From: Nitrospirota bacterium | Lineage (GTDB): Bacteria; Nitrospirota; Nitrospiria; Nitrospirales; UBA8639 | Direction: 5' to 3' | Length of the DNA: 49,754 bases | Assembly: GCA_027623995.1 (NCBI GenBank) | Contig: JAQBUF010000021.1 | Location: 1 to 49,754, forward strand | In this document: positions 35,935-44,170 of the stretch, piece after piece | Layout: each line of letters begins with the position of its first letter | How positions within the stretch are numbered: the stretch's first letter is position 1 | Notes under the pieces: model-generated | Seen by the model: the letters and a program-made list of their open reading frames with translations, nothing else | Told to the model about the DNA's origin: nothing | Database searches by the model: none | Position numbers and translations under genes: made by a program

Positions 35935-36114
35935 ATGAAGACTGCTGCGATAATGATGACCCTGTCAGCGATAATATGGTTAACTGGCTGCCAGGTCGCG
36001 GGCCCATCAGTGAAAATTAAAATGCCAAAAGTGAAACTTCCTGGTGTGGAAGTTGGCGTGCAAGGGGGTGGAACCTTGTGCCTGCCTGATCAAATCAAAA
36101 AGGGTCGGTGTTAA
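35935..36114 (+). CDS. Small lipoprotein, 59 residues
   Basis: Too short for most cut-offs but well supported: AAGGAG at 35924-35929, an ATG 6 nt on, a signal peptide with lipobox (IIWLTGC), and a stop at 36112. The mature part is a Val/Lys/Pro-rich repeat-like stretch (SVKIKMPKVKLPGVEVGVQG) and ends in CLPDQIKKGRC, echoing the FCPPGQAKKGxC ends I recall from small Gram-negative lipoproteins. Mature length about 41 residues, probably outer-membrane bound. It stands alone in 500 bp of spacer. Confidence 0.75.
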   Translation: MKTAAIMMTLSAIIWLTGCQVAGPSVKIKMPKVKLPGVEVGVQGGGTLCLPDQIKKGRC

Positions 36115-36154
36115 ATGGTCCAGAAGAAATTACACCCAAACTCAAGCGATGAGG

Positions 36155-36520
36155 CTATTCTTGATCTCGGTGCACGGTGTCGGGGGAAAACGCGGGGACA
36201 CACACCGTGACATATTCCGCCCCCTCAGTTTTACAGGCACTATATCGTACCCATTCGCCAGGATGACAAATAACGGATTGCCCAGCGCGGACTAACATAA
36301 ACCCACCTTTGTATTCGACTTGCAGCATGCCTTTCAGAATGACTTTCGTCTCTGTAAACTCCGGGCATTGACCAACTTCGGTCCATCCGGGTGGACACAC
36401 AATTCTGGCAATGCTGACTTCATCAGTGTTTGTCGCCACTCGTCCTGAGAACTCTTCGATTAACTTTGGGTTTTTCCCCGTTGGAGGAATGACGGAGGGT
36501 TGTTCAATAAACTGCGGCAT
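36155..36520 (-). CDS. Cupin-fold protein (EutQ-like)
   Basis: 122 residues, one cupin barrel: EEFSGRVATNTDEVSIARIV, PGWTEVGQCPEFTETKVILK, GMLQVEYKGGFMLVRAGQSV and CHPGEWVRYS. The usual HxH metal motif is not seen (GQCPEFTETKVI), so metal binding is uncertain. It resembles EutQ-type and other small binding cupins. The ATG at 36520 is used since the preceding codons are TTG GTC. Confidence 0.78.
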   Translation of the reverse strand: MPQFIEQPSVIPPTGKNPKLIEEFSGRVATNTDEVSIARIVCPPGWTEVGQCPEFTETKVILKGMLQVEYKGGFMLVRAGQSVICHPGEWVRYSACKTEGAEYVTVCVPAFSPDTVHRDQE

Positions 36521-36552
36521 GACCAATTATTTCTTGAAGGAAGTCTTGATGA

Positions 36553-36882
36553 TTACGAGCCTTGACGTTTTTCGATTTCGGTCTTGGCGAATGCAAGAAT
36601 TTTCTCAACGTCTTCAACCATTCCATCCGTAATGTTCATCCCTAAGGCGAGATCGTCATCATCTAAGGTGTCTGCCAATCCTTGATTTTGAAGCAGACTG
36701 ACATCCCAGAAGAGGAGCCCAATATTCTTTCTTTCTCCATCGAGAGTGGCTGTGGCGGTAATGTTGTCGCCATGTTCGGTTGGGGTACTCAGGAAGGTTA
36801 ACTTGGTGCCGCTTTTCTTGGCGCCTTGAAGAAATTCAGCAAATATTTTGATGCGCTCTAAACTTGATGGATCCATTTCCAT
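36553..36882 (-). CDS. Unknown protein, 109 residues
   Basis: I do not recognise a family. GGGAGA lies well placed before the ATG. The product is acidic with a helical start (SSLERIKIFAEFLQGAKKSG) and a helical end (MVEDVEKILAFAKTEIEKR), with beta-prone stretches between. No signal peptide. It lies 32 bp upstream of the cupin start on the same strand, so the two are likely co-transcribed. Confidence 0.7.
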   Translation of the reverse strand: MEMDPSSLERIKIFAEFLQGAKKSGTKLTFLSTPTEHGDNITATATLDGERKNIGLLFWDVSLLQNQGLADTLDDDDLALGMNITDGMVEDVEKILAFAKTEIEKRQGS

Positions 36883-37417
36883 TTCTATCGTCTCCCAAAT
36901 ATTAGGTGTGATTAGAGTAAGGCCAAGGCCAGATGCGTGATGCTATCCAAACATTTTATGGATGATAAGAGTGCCAGGCACTACGGAAAAATTCAAGCGT
37001 GTCATGATGAACTTCATGCCGAGGTTCCTGAGGCTCTTTCCATGCGTATCGTGACGGCTTCCATATTGGAGAGGGTCCCCTTGGAATCTCGGATTGTACA
37101 CGTAAACAAATCGGTGTCGTGAGGGGGTGTAGGTGACGGTGCTTCCAGGATGCACTGAAGTCGTTTCCTGTCGGTGGCCTTCACGAGAGTGAGACTACTA
37201 CAGTCAATTTTCGTTTAAGCATCCTGCTCATTACCACCAAGATCAGTAAGAGGTGTGTTGTTAGTTTTTTCGGTGAATTTGCAAAAACTTGCGGAGTCTG
37301 CGGATGCGTGTTTGGCTAGTGGGATTTGAGATGAAGGTCACAGGGCGATGATCACAGGGTCGTGTGCTAAAAGCGTATTCTTTGCCTGTATTGAGCGGTG
37401 CTTGTGAAGAAACGGCC
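36883..37417. other. About 535-bp spacer without a supported gene
   Basis: Two overlapping open frames on opposite strands (36937-37122 plus, 36943-37155 minus) lack ribosome sites and family features. A short palindrome AGTGCCAGGCACT is at 36970-36982. The right part is the degraded 3' end of the STAS gene and flanking sequence. Confidence 0.45.
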
Positions 37418-37795
37418 TTATATGGCTGCGCCTGACGAGGTTTTGCCGGCAAGGGCGTAGGGTCTTTCTGAAAGCGCCTCTTCTTCCGTGGCATAAATTG
37501 AAAATCGTGCTTCCAATATATTGCCAGGAAAATTATTTTTCCCCCGCATTCCCTTGCAGGCCGACTAGACGGGCTCTTTTTTTTCGGAACGCAGTTGATT
37601 CTCCAAATTTCCCAGAAGGCCAAGTCCTGAACTGTTGAGATAGGGAACGCCTTTGAGGTTTAAAACGATGTGAGTTGCCCCGTCGTTCATGGCATGCTCG
37701 ACGGCGGTGTGAAATCCAAGTTGAGTCTTCAAGTCAAAATGACCGACTAGCCAAAATATTTTTTTCTTGTGTTGTAACTCTTCAGTGACGGTCAT
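37418..37795 (-). pseudogene. STAS-domain protein interrupted by a stop
   Basis: An anti-sigma antagonist-type STAS protein. The intact N-terminal 76 residues hold the core: IFWLVGHFDLKTQLGFHTAV and HIVLNLKGVPYLNSSGLGLL with the phospho-Ser in NSSG. A TAG then ends it at residue 77. In the same frame, about 20 residues later, comes FSIYATEEEAL, which matches the end of STAS domains (F-x-IY-x-TEEEA), then a TAA at 37418. The segment between reads better in other frames, so small indels seem likely. Adjacent to the RsbW-like fusion it would have been its natural partner. Confidence 0.65.
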
Positions 37796-37862
37796 GGTGT
37801 GTGGCCCTTTATGAAGAATCTTTTCCTGGTGTCAATTGATCCTGTGAATGTGGATAGTTGTT

Positions 37863-38825
37863 CTAGATCGCTGGAACGCTTGTTGCTGTTTCCAATTCTC
37901 TAACATGGTTTTTATCTTCTGGACTCGAGAACAGGTTGATTGAACACTTTACTGTGTTGCCGTTACCTTGATACTCGAATGTATCAAAACTGAGGGCCTT
38001 GGTCATTACAATCCCTCTACCATGGGAGGCGCATGCGAGGTCCATGCCACCTTTCATATATTGACGCCAATCAAAGCCCTGACCTTCATCTTCAATGGTG
38101 AGTTCAATGGAATCAGAATTTCGTTGAAATCGAAGAGTGGCATGTTTTTCAGAATAGGCTGGTTCTCCCAATCGACGAGTAATTTCGGTTTCCCATTCCC
38201 CGGATTCGATGAGTTCTGTTTTTTCCGCGAAGGAGATTTGGAGATTGCCATGTTCAATGGCATTCACGAGTAATTCTATTAATCCAGGGGCCACTCGATA
38301 GGGGTCGGGAAAGGCCTTAGAAAGCAAGATGGCCAAGGTGTTCGCTTGCGCCAATGTTTGGATTTGAAATTCTGCGGTATTGAGACAGGTGAATAAATCA
38401 GAGCCTCGATCCACCTGATCCTGAAGGTCTTCAAACTGTTCTAGGTCTCGTATCGCCGATTTCACGACTGAGAGGAGGACGTCCTCTGTAAAGGGTTTGG
38501 TTAAATAATAAAAGGATCCGGCATCAATACCTTCTTGAATTTCCTGTGGAGAGGCCGCCGCGGTTTGCATAATGACTGGGAGCACCGATAAGGCGGGATT
38601 GCTTTTGACGTGACCGAGAAATTCCATCCCGCTCATTTCCGGCATCATGCGATCCAGGAGAATGACTCGGAAACGGTTGGGTTGTTGTTCTAGGATGTCG
38701 AGTCCTTCTTTTCCCCCAATTGCCGTGGCACAAGCATATCCCGCATCTTCGAGATAACACTCTAAAATTTCCAAATTGTTCAAATCGTCATCAATCAATA
38801 AAATCGTAGGTTGCATATTAGACAT
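37863..38825 (-). CDS. Response regulator fused to RsbW-type ATPase
   Basis: 320 residues. Receiver domain first: TILLIDDDLNNLEILECYLE, phospho-Asp in RVILLDRMMPEMSGMEFL, and TKPF. Then a linker helix region and a serine-kinase-type HATPase: LIELLVNAIEHGNLQI (N box), IEDEGQGFDWRQYMKGG (G1) and SHGRGIVMTKAL (G2). This layout suggests an anti-sigma/STAS kinase switched by phosphorylation. It overlaps the histidine kinase by 8 bp and lies upstream of a broken STAS gene. The start at 38825 is favoured; ATG 38816 is possible. Confidence 0.9.
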   Translation of the reverse strand: MSNMQPTILLIDDDLNNLEILECYLEDAGYACATAIGGKEGLDILEQQPNRFRVILLDRMMPEMSGMEFLGHVKSNPALSVLPVIMQTAAASPQEIQEGIDAGSFYYLTKPFTEDVLLSVVKSAIRDLEQFEDLQDQVDRGSDLFTCLNTAEFQIQTLAQANTLAILLSKAFPDPYRVAPGLIELLVNAIEHGNLQISFAEKTELIESGEWETEITRRLGEPAYSEKHATLRFQRNSDSIELTIEDEGQGFDWRQYMKGGMDLACASHGRGIVMTKALSFDTFEYQGNGNTVKCSINLFSSPEDKNHVRELETATSVPAI

Positions 38826-40107
38826 TGATGGGCTCCTGAACCGTATTGGAGGCGGAGATATGGAAGGCGGGTAAGATGATCGTGAACATCGTTCCACCTT
38901 CCGGACGATTTTCGGCCCAGATTTTTCCACGATGAGCTTCAACGATTTCCCTGCAGATGGCGAGGCCTAATCCGGTTCCCCCTGCACCAGTTTTGGTTTT
39001 GCTGCTTTGAACGAATTTATTAAAAATATCCTGCAACTCGGATTCGGGTATGCCGACTCCTTGGTTCTCAAAGGTAATTCGAAGCGCTGCCTCGGGGTCG
39101 GAGTCTGATTGTCGACGCCCAAGAGATTCGATGGAGGGCTGTATCGTGACCATGATGCGTTTTCCGTGTGGCGAAAATTTAATGGCATTCGATAGCAAAT
39201 TAAAAAATACTTGGTGCATTCTTTGAGGGTCAATTTCTAGGTTGGTGTCAAACGGCGTTTCAGCAATGTCGAACTGGAGTTGCTTTTCTTGAAGCAGGGA
39301 TTCGGATTCACGGGAGACACGGTTGACGATCGCTCGTATGTCATACCGCTCAAAATTATATATCGTATTTCCTGATTCCAATTTTGAGAGGTCGAGCAAG
39401 TCATTGAGCAACAACAGAAGGCGGTTTCCACTTTCGCCAATTTGGGATAAAAAATGTTGTGCCTTTTCGTTTGCCTGGGCTGCCAGGCTCTTTTCTGCTA
39501 AATGGGTAAAGCTGAGAATGGCATGCATCGGGGTCCGGAGTTCATGTGACATATTGGCCAAAAATTCTGACTTTGCTGCATTGGCCTGTTCAGCGGCGTC
39601 TTTGGCGTGCTCCAGGTCATTGGTTCGCTGGCCCACCATGTGCTTCAGCGTTTCTTGTTGATGCTGTAATTCGTGCTCATACAACTTTCGCGTCGTAATG
39701 TCGACGACCGAAGCGAGGACAAACATTCCTTGTTCGGTGCGAACAGGGTTCAAGCCAATTTCAATGGGGAACTCACTACCATCTTGCCTGAGCCCAAATA
39801 AATCGCGACCAATGCCCATGGCACGTGGTTGAGGGGTTGCAAAGAAGGCCTGGCGTTTTTGAGGATGGGAGGCTCGAAAGGGTTCGGGTATGAGTATCTC
39901 AATGGATTGCTCAAGCAGTTCTTCCCGGGTATACCCAAAGAGTGAAAGGGTCAGAGAATTGGCCAGGACAATGTGGCCGTGATGGTCAATCATGATCATC
40001 CCACTGGGAGAAGCTTCAACGAGAATACGAAATTGATGAATACTGCCCGCAATGGTCCCTGGGATTTCTTTCGTTACAATGGACAATTTTCTTCTCTCCG
40101 CATTCAA
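38818..40107 (-). CDS. PAS-domain sensor histidine kinase
   Basis: 429 residues, no membrane segment, so probably a cytoplasmic sensor. PAS (about 22-145), HisKA with phospho-accepting His188 in FLANMSHELRTPMHAI, HATPase with N box FFNLLSNAIKFSPHGK and G2 GAGGTGLGLAICREIVEA. The G1 box reads ENQGVGIP, with Asn348 where Asp is expected. The only upstream start in frame is TTG at 40107, behind GGGGAA. It overlaps the receiver/RsbW-like gene and probably phosphorylates it. Confidence 0.9.
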   Translation of the reverse strand: MNAERRKLSIVTKEIPGTIAGSIHQFRILVEASPSGMIMIDHHGHIVLANSLTLSLFGYTREELLEQSIEILIPEPFRASHPQKRQAFFATPQPRAMGIGRDLFGLRQDGSEFPIEIGLNPVRTEQGMFVLASVVDITTRKLYEHELQHQQETLKHMVGQRTNDLEHAKDAAEQANAAKSEFLANMSHELRTPMHAILSFTHLAEKSLAAQANEKAQHFLSQIGESGNRLLLLLNDLLDLSKLESGNTIYNFERYDIRAIVNRVSRESESLLQEKQLQFDIAETPFDTNLEIDPQRMHQVFFNLLSNAIKFSPHGKRIMVTIQPSIESLGRRQSDSDPEAALRITFENQGVGIPESELQDIFNKFVQSSKTKTGAGGTGLGLAICREIVEAHRGKIWAENRPEGGTMFTIILPAFHISASNTVQEPINV

Positions 40108-40629
40108 GTGTTCCCCGTCGACTGCACGGGGCCCAAGCTCATCGTGAGGGTCTTAGCGTATAGAACCTTCTCATGGATGAACCCTTAATCCTGTGGTACC
40201 CCAAAATTTTACTCACCACGCAGCCTAGGTATGGGCCTTCGTCGTGACTTATTTGTTGACAGTCTGCCTATAGCGAGAAAGAGGTAACTGCCCAGGGAAC
40301 CCTTGTAGGCATCAATTCCATCTTCTACATTTTCGGAGAATGAACGCTCATTCTTTATGTTGCAGGTCTTTTGCTCTCGATGGTCACGCTTATTTCTGGA
40401 AAACGTCGACTTCAATTAACGTAGATAATATTCAGGTTTTACGTACTTATGTGGAATTGTGTGTTCTTAGTGCACAATCGTGCTCTCCACAGAAGATCTG
40501 TCACTCGTGAGTTGGATTTCTTGGGAAATATTGTGTAAAGGAGTTGGGTATTGATACAACGATGGTCGATGGTGTCCAGCAGGGGCATGTCATCCAGAAG
40601 GGCGTTCATCAAAGGGAGAACCGAGAGAC
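40108..40629. other. 522-bp spacer upstream of the phosphate-uptake genes
   Basis: Contains promoters for both the divergent histidine kinase and DUF47-pit. A small hairpin, AGAATGA at 40337-40343 and TCATTCT at 40348-40354, is visible. TTGACA at 40256-40261 has no good partner. I see no PhoB-like direct repeat that I would call. Confidence 0.4.
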
Positions 40630-41247
40630 ATGTTTAACTTCATGCCGCGAGAAGAAGCCTTTTTTAACTTATTCCAACAGTCCTCGAATAATGTGATTGA
40701 AGGAGGGCGGCGGCTCAAGGAGTTGATGGAGGATTTTCAGAATGTTCCTGAGAAAGTTGGTCGGATAAAAGATATCGAGCATCAAGGGGATGAGATTACC
40801 CATGACATCGTCAAGAGACTGAATCAGACATTTATTACCCCTCTTGATCGTGAGGATATTCATGATTTGGCCACGGCGTTAGATGATATTCTTGATGAAA
40901 TTGACGCGGTCGCAGATTTGTTTCTCATTTATAAAATCAGTCAGCCCACCGAGGCGGCCGTGAAGTTAGCGGATATTTTGTATCAGGCTTCTGTCGAGGT
41001 TGGGAAAGGGGTGGATCTGTTGGCTCAGGGCGGGCTGGATGCCAATCATTTCAGTATTCATGTCAACAGTCTGGAAAATGAAGCCGATCGTTTGAGTCGG
41101 AACGCCATCTCCACGTTGTTCGATGAGGAAAAAGATCCGATCATTGTGTTGAAGTGGAAAGAAATTTACGAAAGTTTTGAAACCGGGGCCGATTGTTGTG
41201 AAGATGCGGCCAATGTCTTGGAACGTATTGCCTTGAAAGCCACCTGA
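40630..41247 (+). CDS. DUF47 (PhoU-like) protein next to Pit
   Basis: 205 residues, an all-helical PhoU-like regulator of phosphate transport. Typical stretches are MFNFMPREEAFFNLFQQSSN, IKDIEHQGDEITHDIVKRLN, TFITPLDREDIHDLATALDD and DEIDAVADLFLIY, matching DUF47. Followed by the pit gene 106 bp on, the conserved pairing in many genomes, where it modulates the low-affinity phosphate permease. Confidence 0.92.
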   Translation: MFNFMPREEAFFNLFQQSSNNVIEGGRRLKELMEDFQNVPEKVGRIKDIEHQGDEITHDIVKRLNQTFITPLDREDIHDLATALDDILDEIDAVADLFLIYKISQPTEAAVKLADILYQASVEVGKGVDLLAQGGLDANHFSIHVNSLENEADRLSRNAISTLFDEEKDPIIVLKWKEIYESFETGADCCEDAANVLERIALKAT

Positions 41248-41353
41248 CAAAAACATCTTCCTTGTGTCCCCTCACCTATGAAAAACCATCCTTCATGGCA
41301 CATCTTGTCTCACTCTGAGTCAGTGTTCAGTTTTATCTTTCAGGGTGTCCCCA

Positions 41354-42337
41354 ATGTTTGATTTTGGTGCCATGCTCATCTTGGTCGTCGTGCTGGCGTT
41401 GCTGTTTGATTTTTCAAACGGCTGGCATGACAGTGCGAATGCGATTGCCACAGTGGTATCCACTCGAGTGTTGAGTCCATTAACAGCGGTGTTGATGGCA
41501 GGTGTGTTAAATGTCGCAGGCGCATTTATGTCCACAGCTGTAGCCAAAACTATTGGAAAAGGAATCGTTGATCCTAGTGCGGTCACGGAAGTGGTCGTGG
41601 TGGCGGCGTTAGGGGGCGCCATCATTTGGAATTTTATTACGTTGAACTTAGGGCTGCCCTCAAGTTCATCCCATGCACTCATTGGGGGATTGGTTGGTGC
41701 CGGCCTCATTCATGGTGGTGTGAACGTCGTGAAAATATCAGGACTTTTCAAGGTTCTAAAAGCGTTGATATTTTCTCCATTGTTTGGGTTCATCGTCGCG
41801 TTTTTGCTGATGGTGCTCATCAGCTGGATGTTTTATCGAACTCAGCGAGGTTTTGGCGTATGGCTATTTTGGCGACTGCAAGTTGTCTCGGCAGGGTTTA
41901 TGGCGTTTAGTCATGGCGCGAATGACGCGCAAAAGGCCATGGGTATTATTACACTCGCGCTTTTGTCATCTGGGCATATTGCCACGGCTGACGTGCCTAC
42001 CTGGGTGATTGTTTCCTGCGCATTAGCGATGGGATTGGGGACGGTAATGGGTGGATGGAAGATTATCAAAACCTTGGGGATGAATATCGTCAAACTTGAA
42101 CCTGTCCACGGGTTTGTGGCGGAAACCGGAGCCGGCGTAGTGCTTATGACGGCTGCATCAATCGGACTGCCCGTGAGCACCACGCATACGATTACCTCGT
42201 CCATTATGGGCGTTGGAGCAGTGCGCGGCCTCTCTGCCGTTAAATGGGGAGTGACCAAGCGAATAGTCTACGCCTGGTTATGTACGCTTCCCGGCGCTGG
42301 GCTTATTGCGATTGCGATATATCTCCTGTTGAGTTGA
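41354..42337 (+). CDS. pit: PiT family inorganic phosphate transporter
   Basis: 327 residues, about ten hydrophobic segments. Both PHO4 signatures are present: FSNGWHDSANAIATVVSTR near the N-terminus and FSHGANDAQKAMGIITLALL in the second half, plus SSSHALIGGLVGAGL and PVSTTHTITSSIMGVGAVRG. Imports phosphate with H+ or Na+. ATG 41354 with AGGG upstream is preferred to GTG 41345. Confidence 0.93.
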   Translation: MFDFGAMLILVVVLALLFDFSNGWHDSANAIATVVSTRVLSPLTAVLMAGVLNVAGAFMSTAVAKTIGKGIVDPSAVTEVVVVAALGGAIIWNFITLNLGLPSSSSHALIGGLVGAGLIHGGVNVVKISGLFKVLKALIFSPLFGFIVAFLLMVLISWMFYRTQRGFGVWLFWRLQVVSAGFMAFSHGANDAQKAMGIITLALLSSGHIATADVPTWVIVSCALAMGLGTVMGGWKIIKTLGMNIVKLEPVHGFVAETGAGVVLMTAASIGLPVSTTHTITSSIMGVGAVRGLSAVKWGVTKRIVYAWLCTLPGAGLIAIAIYLLLS

Positions 42338-42412
42338 ATAAGGGTTGTTCAAAGGGAACCAAGAACGGTAGTTGGTTTTGTCAATTAAGTAACGTAATGA
42401 GTGAGGAAGAAC

Positions 42413-42838
42413 TTAGGACGGCGATCCTGGGCGTTGTTCATCCAGATCGAGGAGTCCCGCCCACGTCGTAATGTCGGTACGCGTGGGATCAATGCTGTCG
42501 CGAGTCTTGGTAAAGTACGCGCGTGTTTCGTCAGTGTCCGGTCCACGGTTGAGCAAAGACGTATTCCATTCCTCAATGGTCTTTGGCGTGTGAGGTTGAG
42601 CGGCGGATTGAAACCAACTAAACACCTCATCATCCGTTCGAGAGCCCACCGCTTCGAAAAAGGCATCGCCGGAAATTCCAGTAAAATCTAACAACAGCTG
42701 ATCCATCGGGCAGGGATAGATATATTCGCCCAAGGTGCCGGCATGCTTGGCCCGGCATTTATCAATCATCCGGGCCAAGTGGACATACCCTCCAAGCTTC
42801 ACGCGAACATTACGCGGATATGTAGATCGAAGATCCAT
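42413..42838 (-). CDS. DUF5069 family protein
   Basis: 141 residues. The conserved start DLRSTYPRNVRVKLGGYVHL and MIDKCRAKHAGTLGEY, then YPCPMDQLLLDFTGISGDAF, match DUF5069 as I remember it. Role unknown; members are small soluble proteins in varied bacteria. No membrane segment. It faces pit (convergent), with 75 bp between. Confidence 0.75.
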   Translation of the reverse strand: MDLRSTYPRNVRVKLGGYVHLARMIDKCRAKHAGTLGEYIYPCPMDQLLLDFTGISGDAFFEAVGSRTDDEVFSWFQSAAQPHTPKTIEEWNTSLLNRGPDTDETRAYFTKTRDSIDPTRTDITTWAGLLDLDEQRPGSPS

Positions 42839-42874
42839 GAATTAACTCTGCTTCTCTAGTGATGCACGGAATTT

Positions 42875-42963
42875 GTAGCTGCGCCATCTAATGGCGCCTC
42901 TTAGGACAACACGTTCGTGCACTAAACCGCTTCGGGGGAGGCAGCATTAGATGCTGCGGCTAC
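42875..42963. repeat. REP-like palindromic element, copy 1
   Basis: Begins GTAGCTGCGCCATCTAATGG and ends GCAGCATTAGATGCTGCGGC followed by TAC. Each end is itself a hairpin (GCGCCAT/ATGGCGC and GCAGCAT/ATGCTGC), and the outer GTAGC(T/C)GC ends are inverted. The same pattern recurs at 45240 and 49233. Confidence 0.8.
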
Positions 42964-42994
42964 AGGAAGACATGATCTCTTTTAGTACATCCGC

Positions 42995-43663
42995 TTACAG
43001 TGGTTTGTGATTCTCAAAGGTCATGGTGCGCGTCACCATTTCGCCTTTTTCGAAAGAAATAATGCGTCGAGTCGCGGGGAGGTCGGCTGCTCCAACTCTG
43101 GCGTGAGTATCAGAAAAACTTTCGACATTGGTGAGAGAGCCATCTTTTGGCGAAAAATAGTACACGGTGTAGCGAGTGGTCAGAAATTTATTATCTTGGG
43201 TCACCGCGCTGTCTTCGACGTTAATGGTAAACGCGACATAGGGCATCTTGCGATTGATCTGGGTGATGCGATCATCCTTCACCCGATAGGTCGATCCCAT
43301 GGCATCTCCCAAACTCAAGCGTGGTCCCTGAGGATGGTTCTCTTCTCCAGCAAACGACAGATTATACTTGCCATCCGACTCATCAAAATTCCGTGGGCCG
43401 CGATGGGTCGCAATCATCGAGATTTGACCTTGTGCCCATTTTTGAAGGTCTTCGTTGGGGAGTGAGACTTCAACTTCTTTGGATGATTTCACCGTGACTT
43501 TTCCAGTGGTGACTTCGCCATTCACATTGATCGAGAGATCCGCCTCAAAACCACCAAACCCATCAGGCCATCGGGAGGTTTTTTCAAAGGCTCGTTTTAA
43601 TAGTTCGCGGGCCTTGGGATCGTCCTGAACCTCGGTTTTGCCTTCTTCACGTGCGTATTCCAT
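42995..43663 (-). CDS. DUF3386 family protein
   Basis: 222 residues, no signal peptide. The order DPKARELLKRAFEKTSRWPD, GFGGFEADLSINVNGEVTTG and EVEVSLPNEDLQKWAQGQIS fits DUF3386, a family of unknown role first noted in cyanobacteria, often with a redox or photosynthesis context. The beta-rich end (RRIISFEKGEMVTRTMTFEN) fits. AGGAG precedes the ATG at a good distance. Confidence 0.78.
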   Translation of the reverse strand: MEYAREEGKTEVQDDPKARELLKRAFEKTSRWPDGFGGFEADLSINVNGEVTTGKVTVKSSKEVEVSLPNEDLQKWAQGQISMIATHRGPRNFDESDGKYNLSFAGEENHPQGPRLSLGDAMGSTYRVKDDRITQINRKMPYVAFTINVEDSAVTQDNKFLTTRYTVYYFSPKDGSLTNVESFSDTHARVGAADLPATRRIISFEKGEMVTRTMTFENHKPL

Positions 43664-43927
43664 TCGTACACTCCTTCCGTCTTTTTTATGTAAAAATTAA
43701 TCTTTGTTGGGATAACAAAAAGTGGTGTTTACCATTCTGTTCCCCTCGCTCTCGTGGTGAGAGGGGTGGGTGAGGGGTTTCTCTCCCTAACGTGTCAATG
43801 AAAGATTATAAGAAACTCAAAACGATTGGACAACTTTGAGTCATTTTGAAAAATTCTGAACATTTTTCTCCAACCCCCTGGTAACAGTCATCGCTCTTTC
43901 CGTATGATGCCACTCCGTTGTCATAAA

Positions 43928-44049
43928 GGGAATGTTGAAAAAAGTCGCCAGCGGCGTTCTCGCAATTTTGCCGCGCTCACGTACTGAGAGTACGCTCCGC
44001 GCGTCAAAATGGCTGCGGCCTTGCTGGACGAACTTTTTTGACCATTCCC
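43928..44049. repeat. 122-bp palindrome upstream of the methyltransferase gene
   Basis: The arms GGGAATGTTGAAAAAAGTCG and, on the opposite strand, GGGAATGGTCAAAAAAGTTC continue through GCCAGC/GCTGG, TTTTGCCGCGC/GCGCGTCAAAA to a core around GTACTGAGAGTAC. Nearly the full length pairs. It lies in a 507-bp spacer whose other part (43664-43927) shows only a minor GC-rich hairpin near 43741-43765. Confidence 0.8.
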
Positions 44050-44170
44050 TCCCATTGATGAAGCTAGGCTCCTCTGGAGTTTTTATTCGCTATTGGCGTG
44101 AAATATTCAACAGCACCATAAATTGACTTTGAAAGATTGTTCACCATCACTGAAACACCAAGAGGACATT

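Noticed and set aside
35835-36020. A 61-codon ORF overlapping the small lipoprotein
   Set aside because: The lipoprotein frame has a ribosome site, signal peptide and lipobox; this one is a different frame with none of these.
36937-37155. Overlapping ORFs on both strands right of the unknown 109-residue gene
   Set aside because: Neither has a ribosome site or protein character; they mirror each other as chance frames do.
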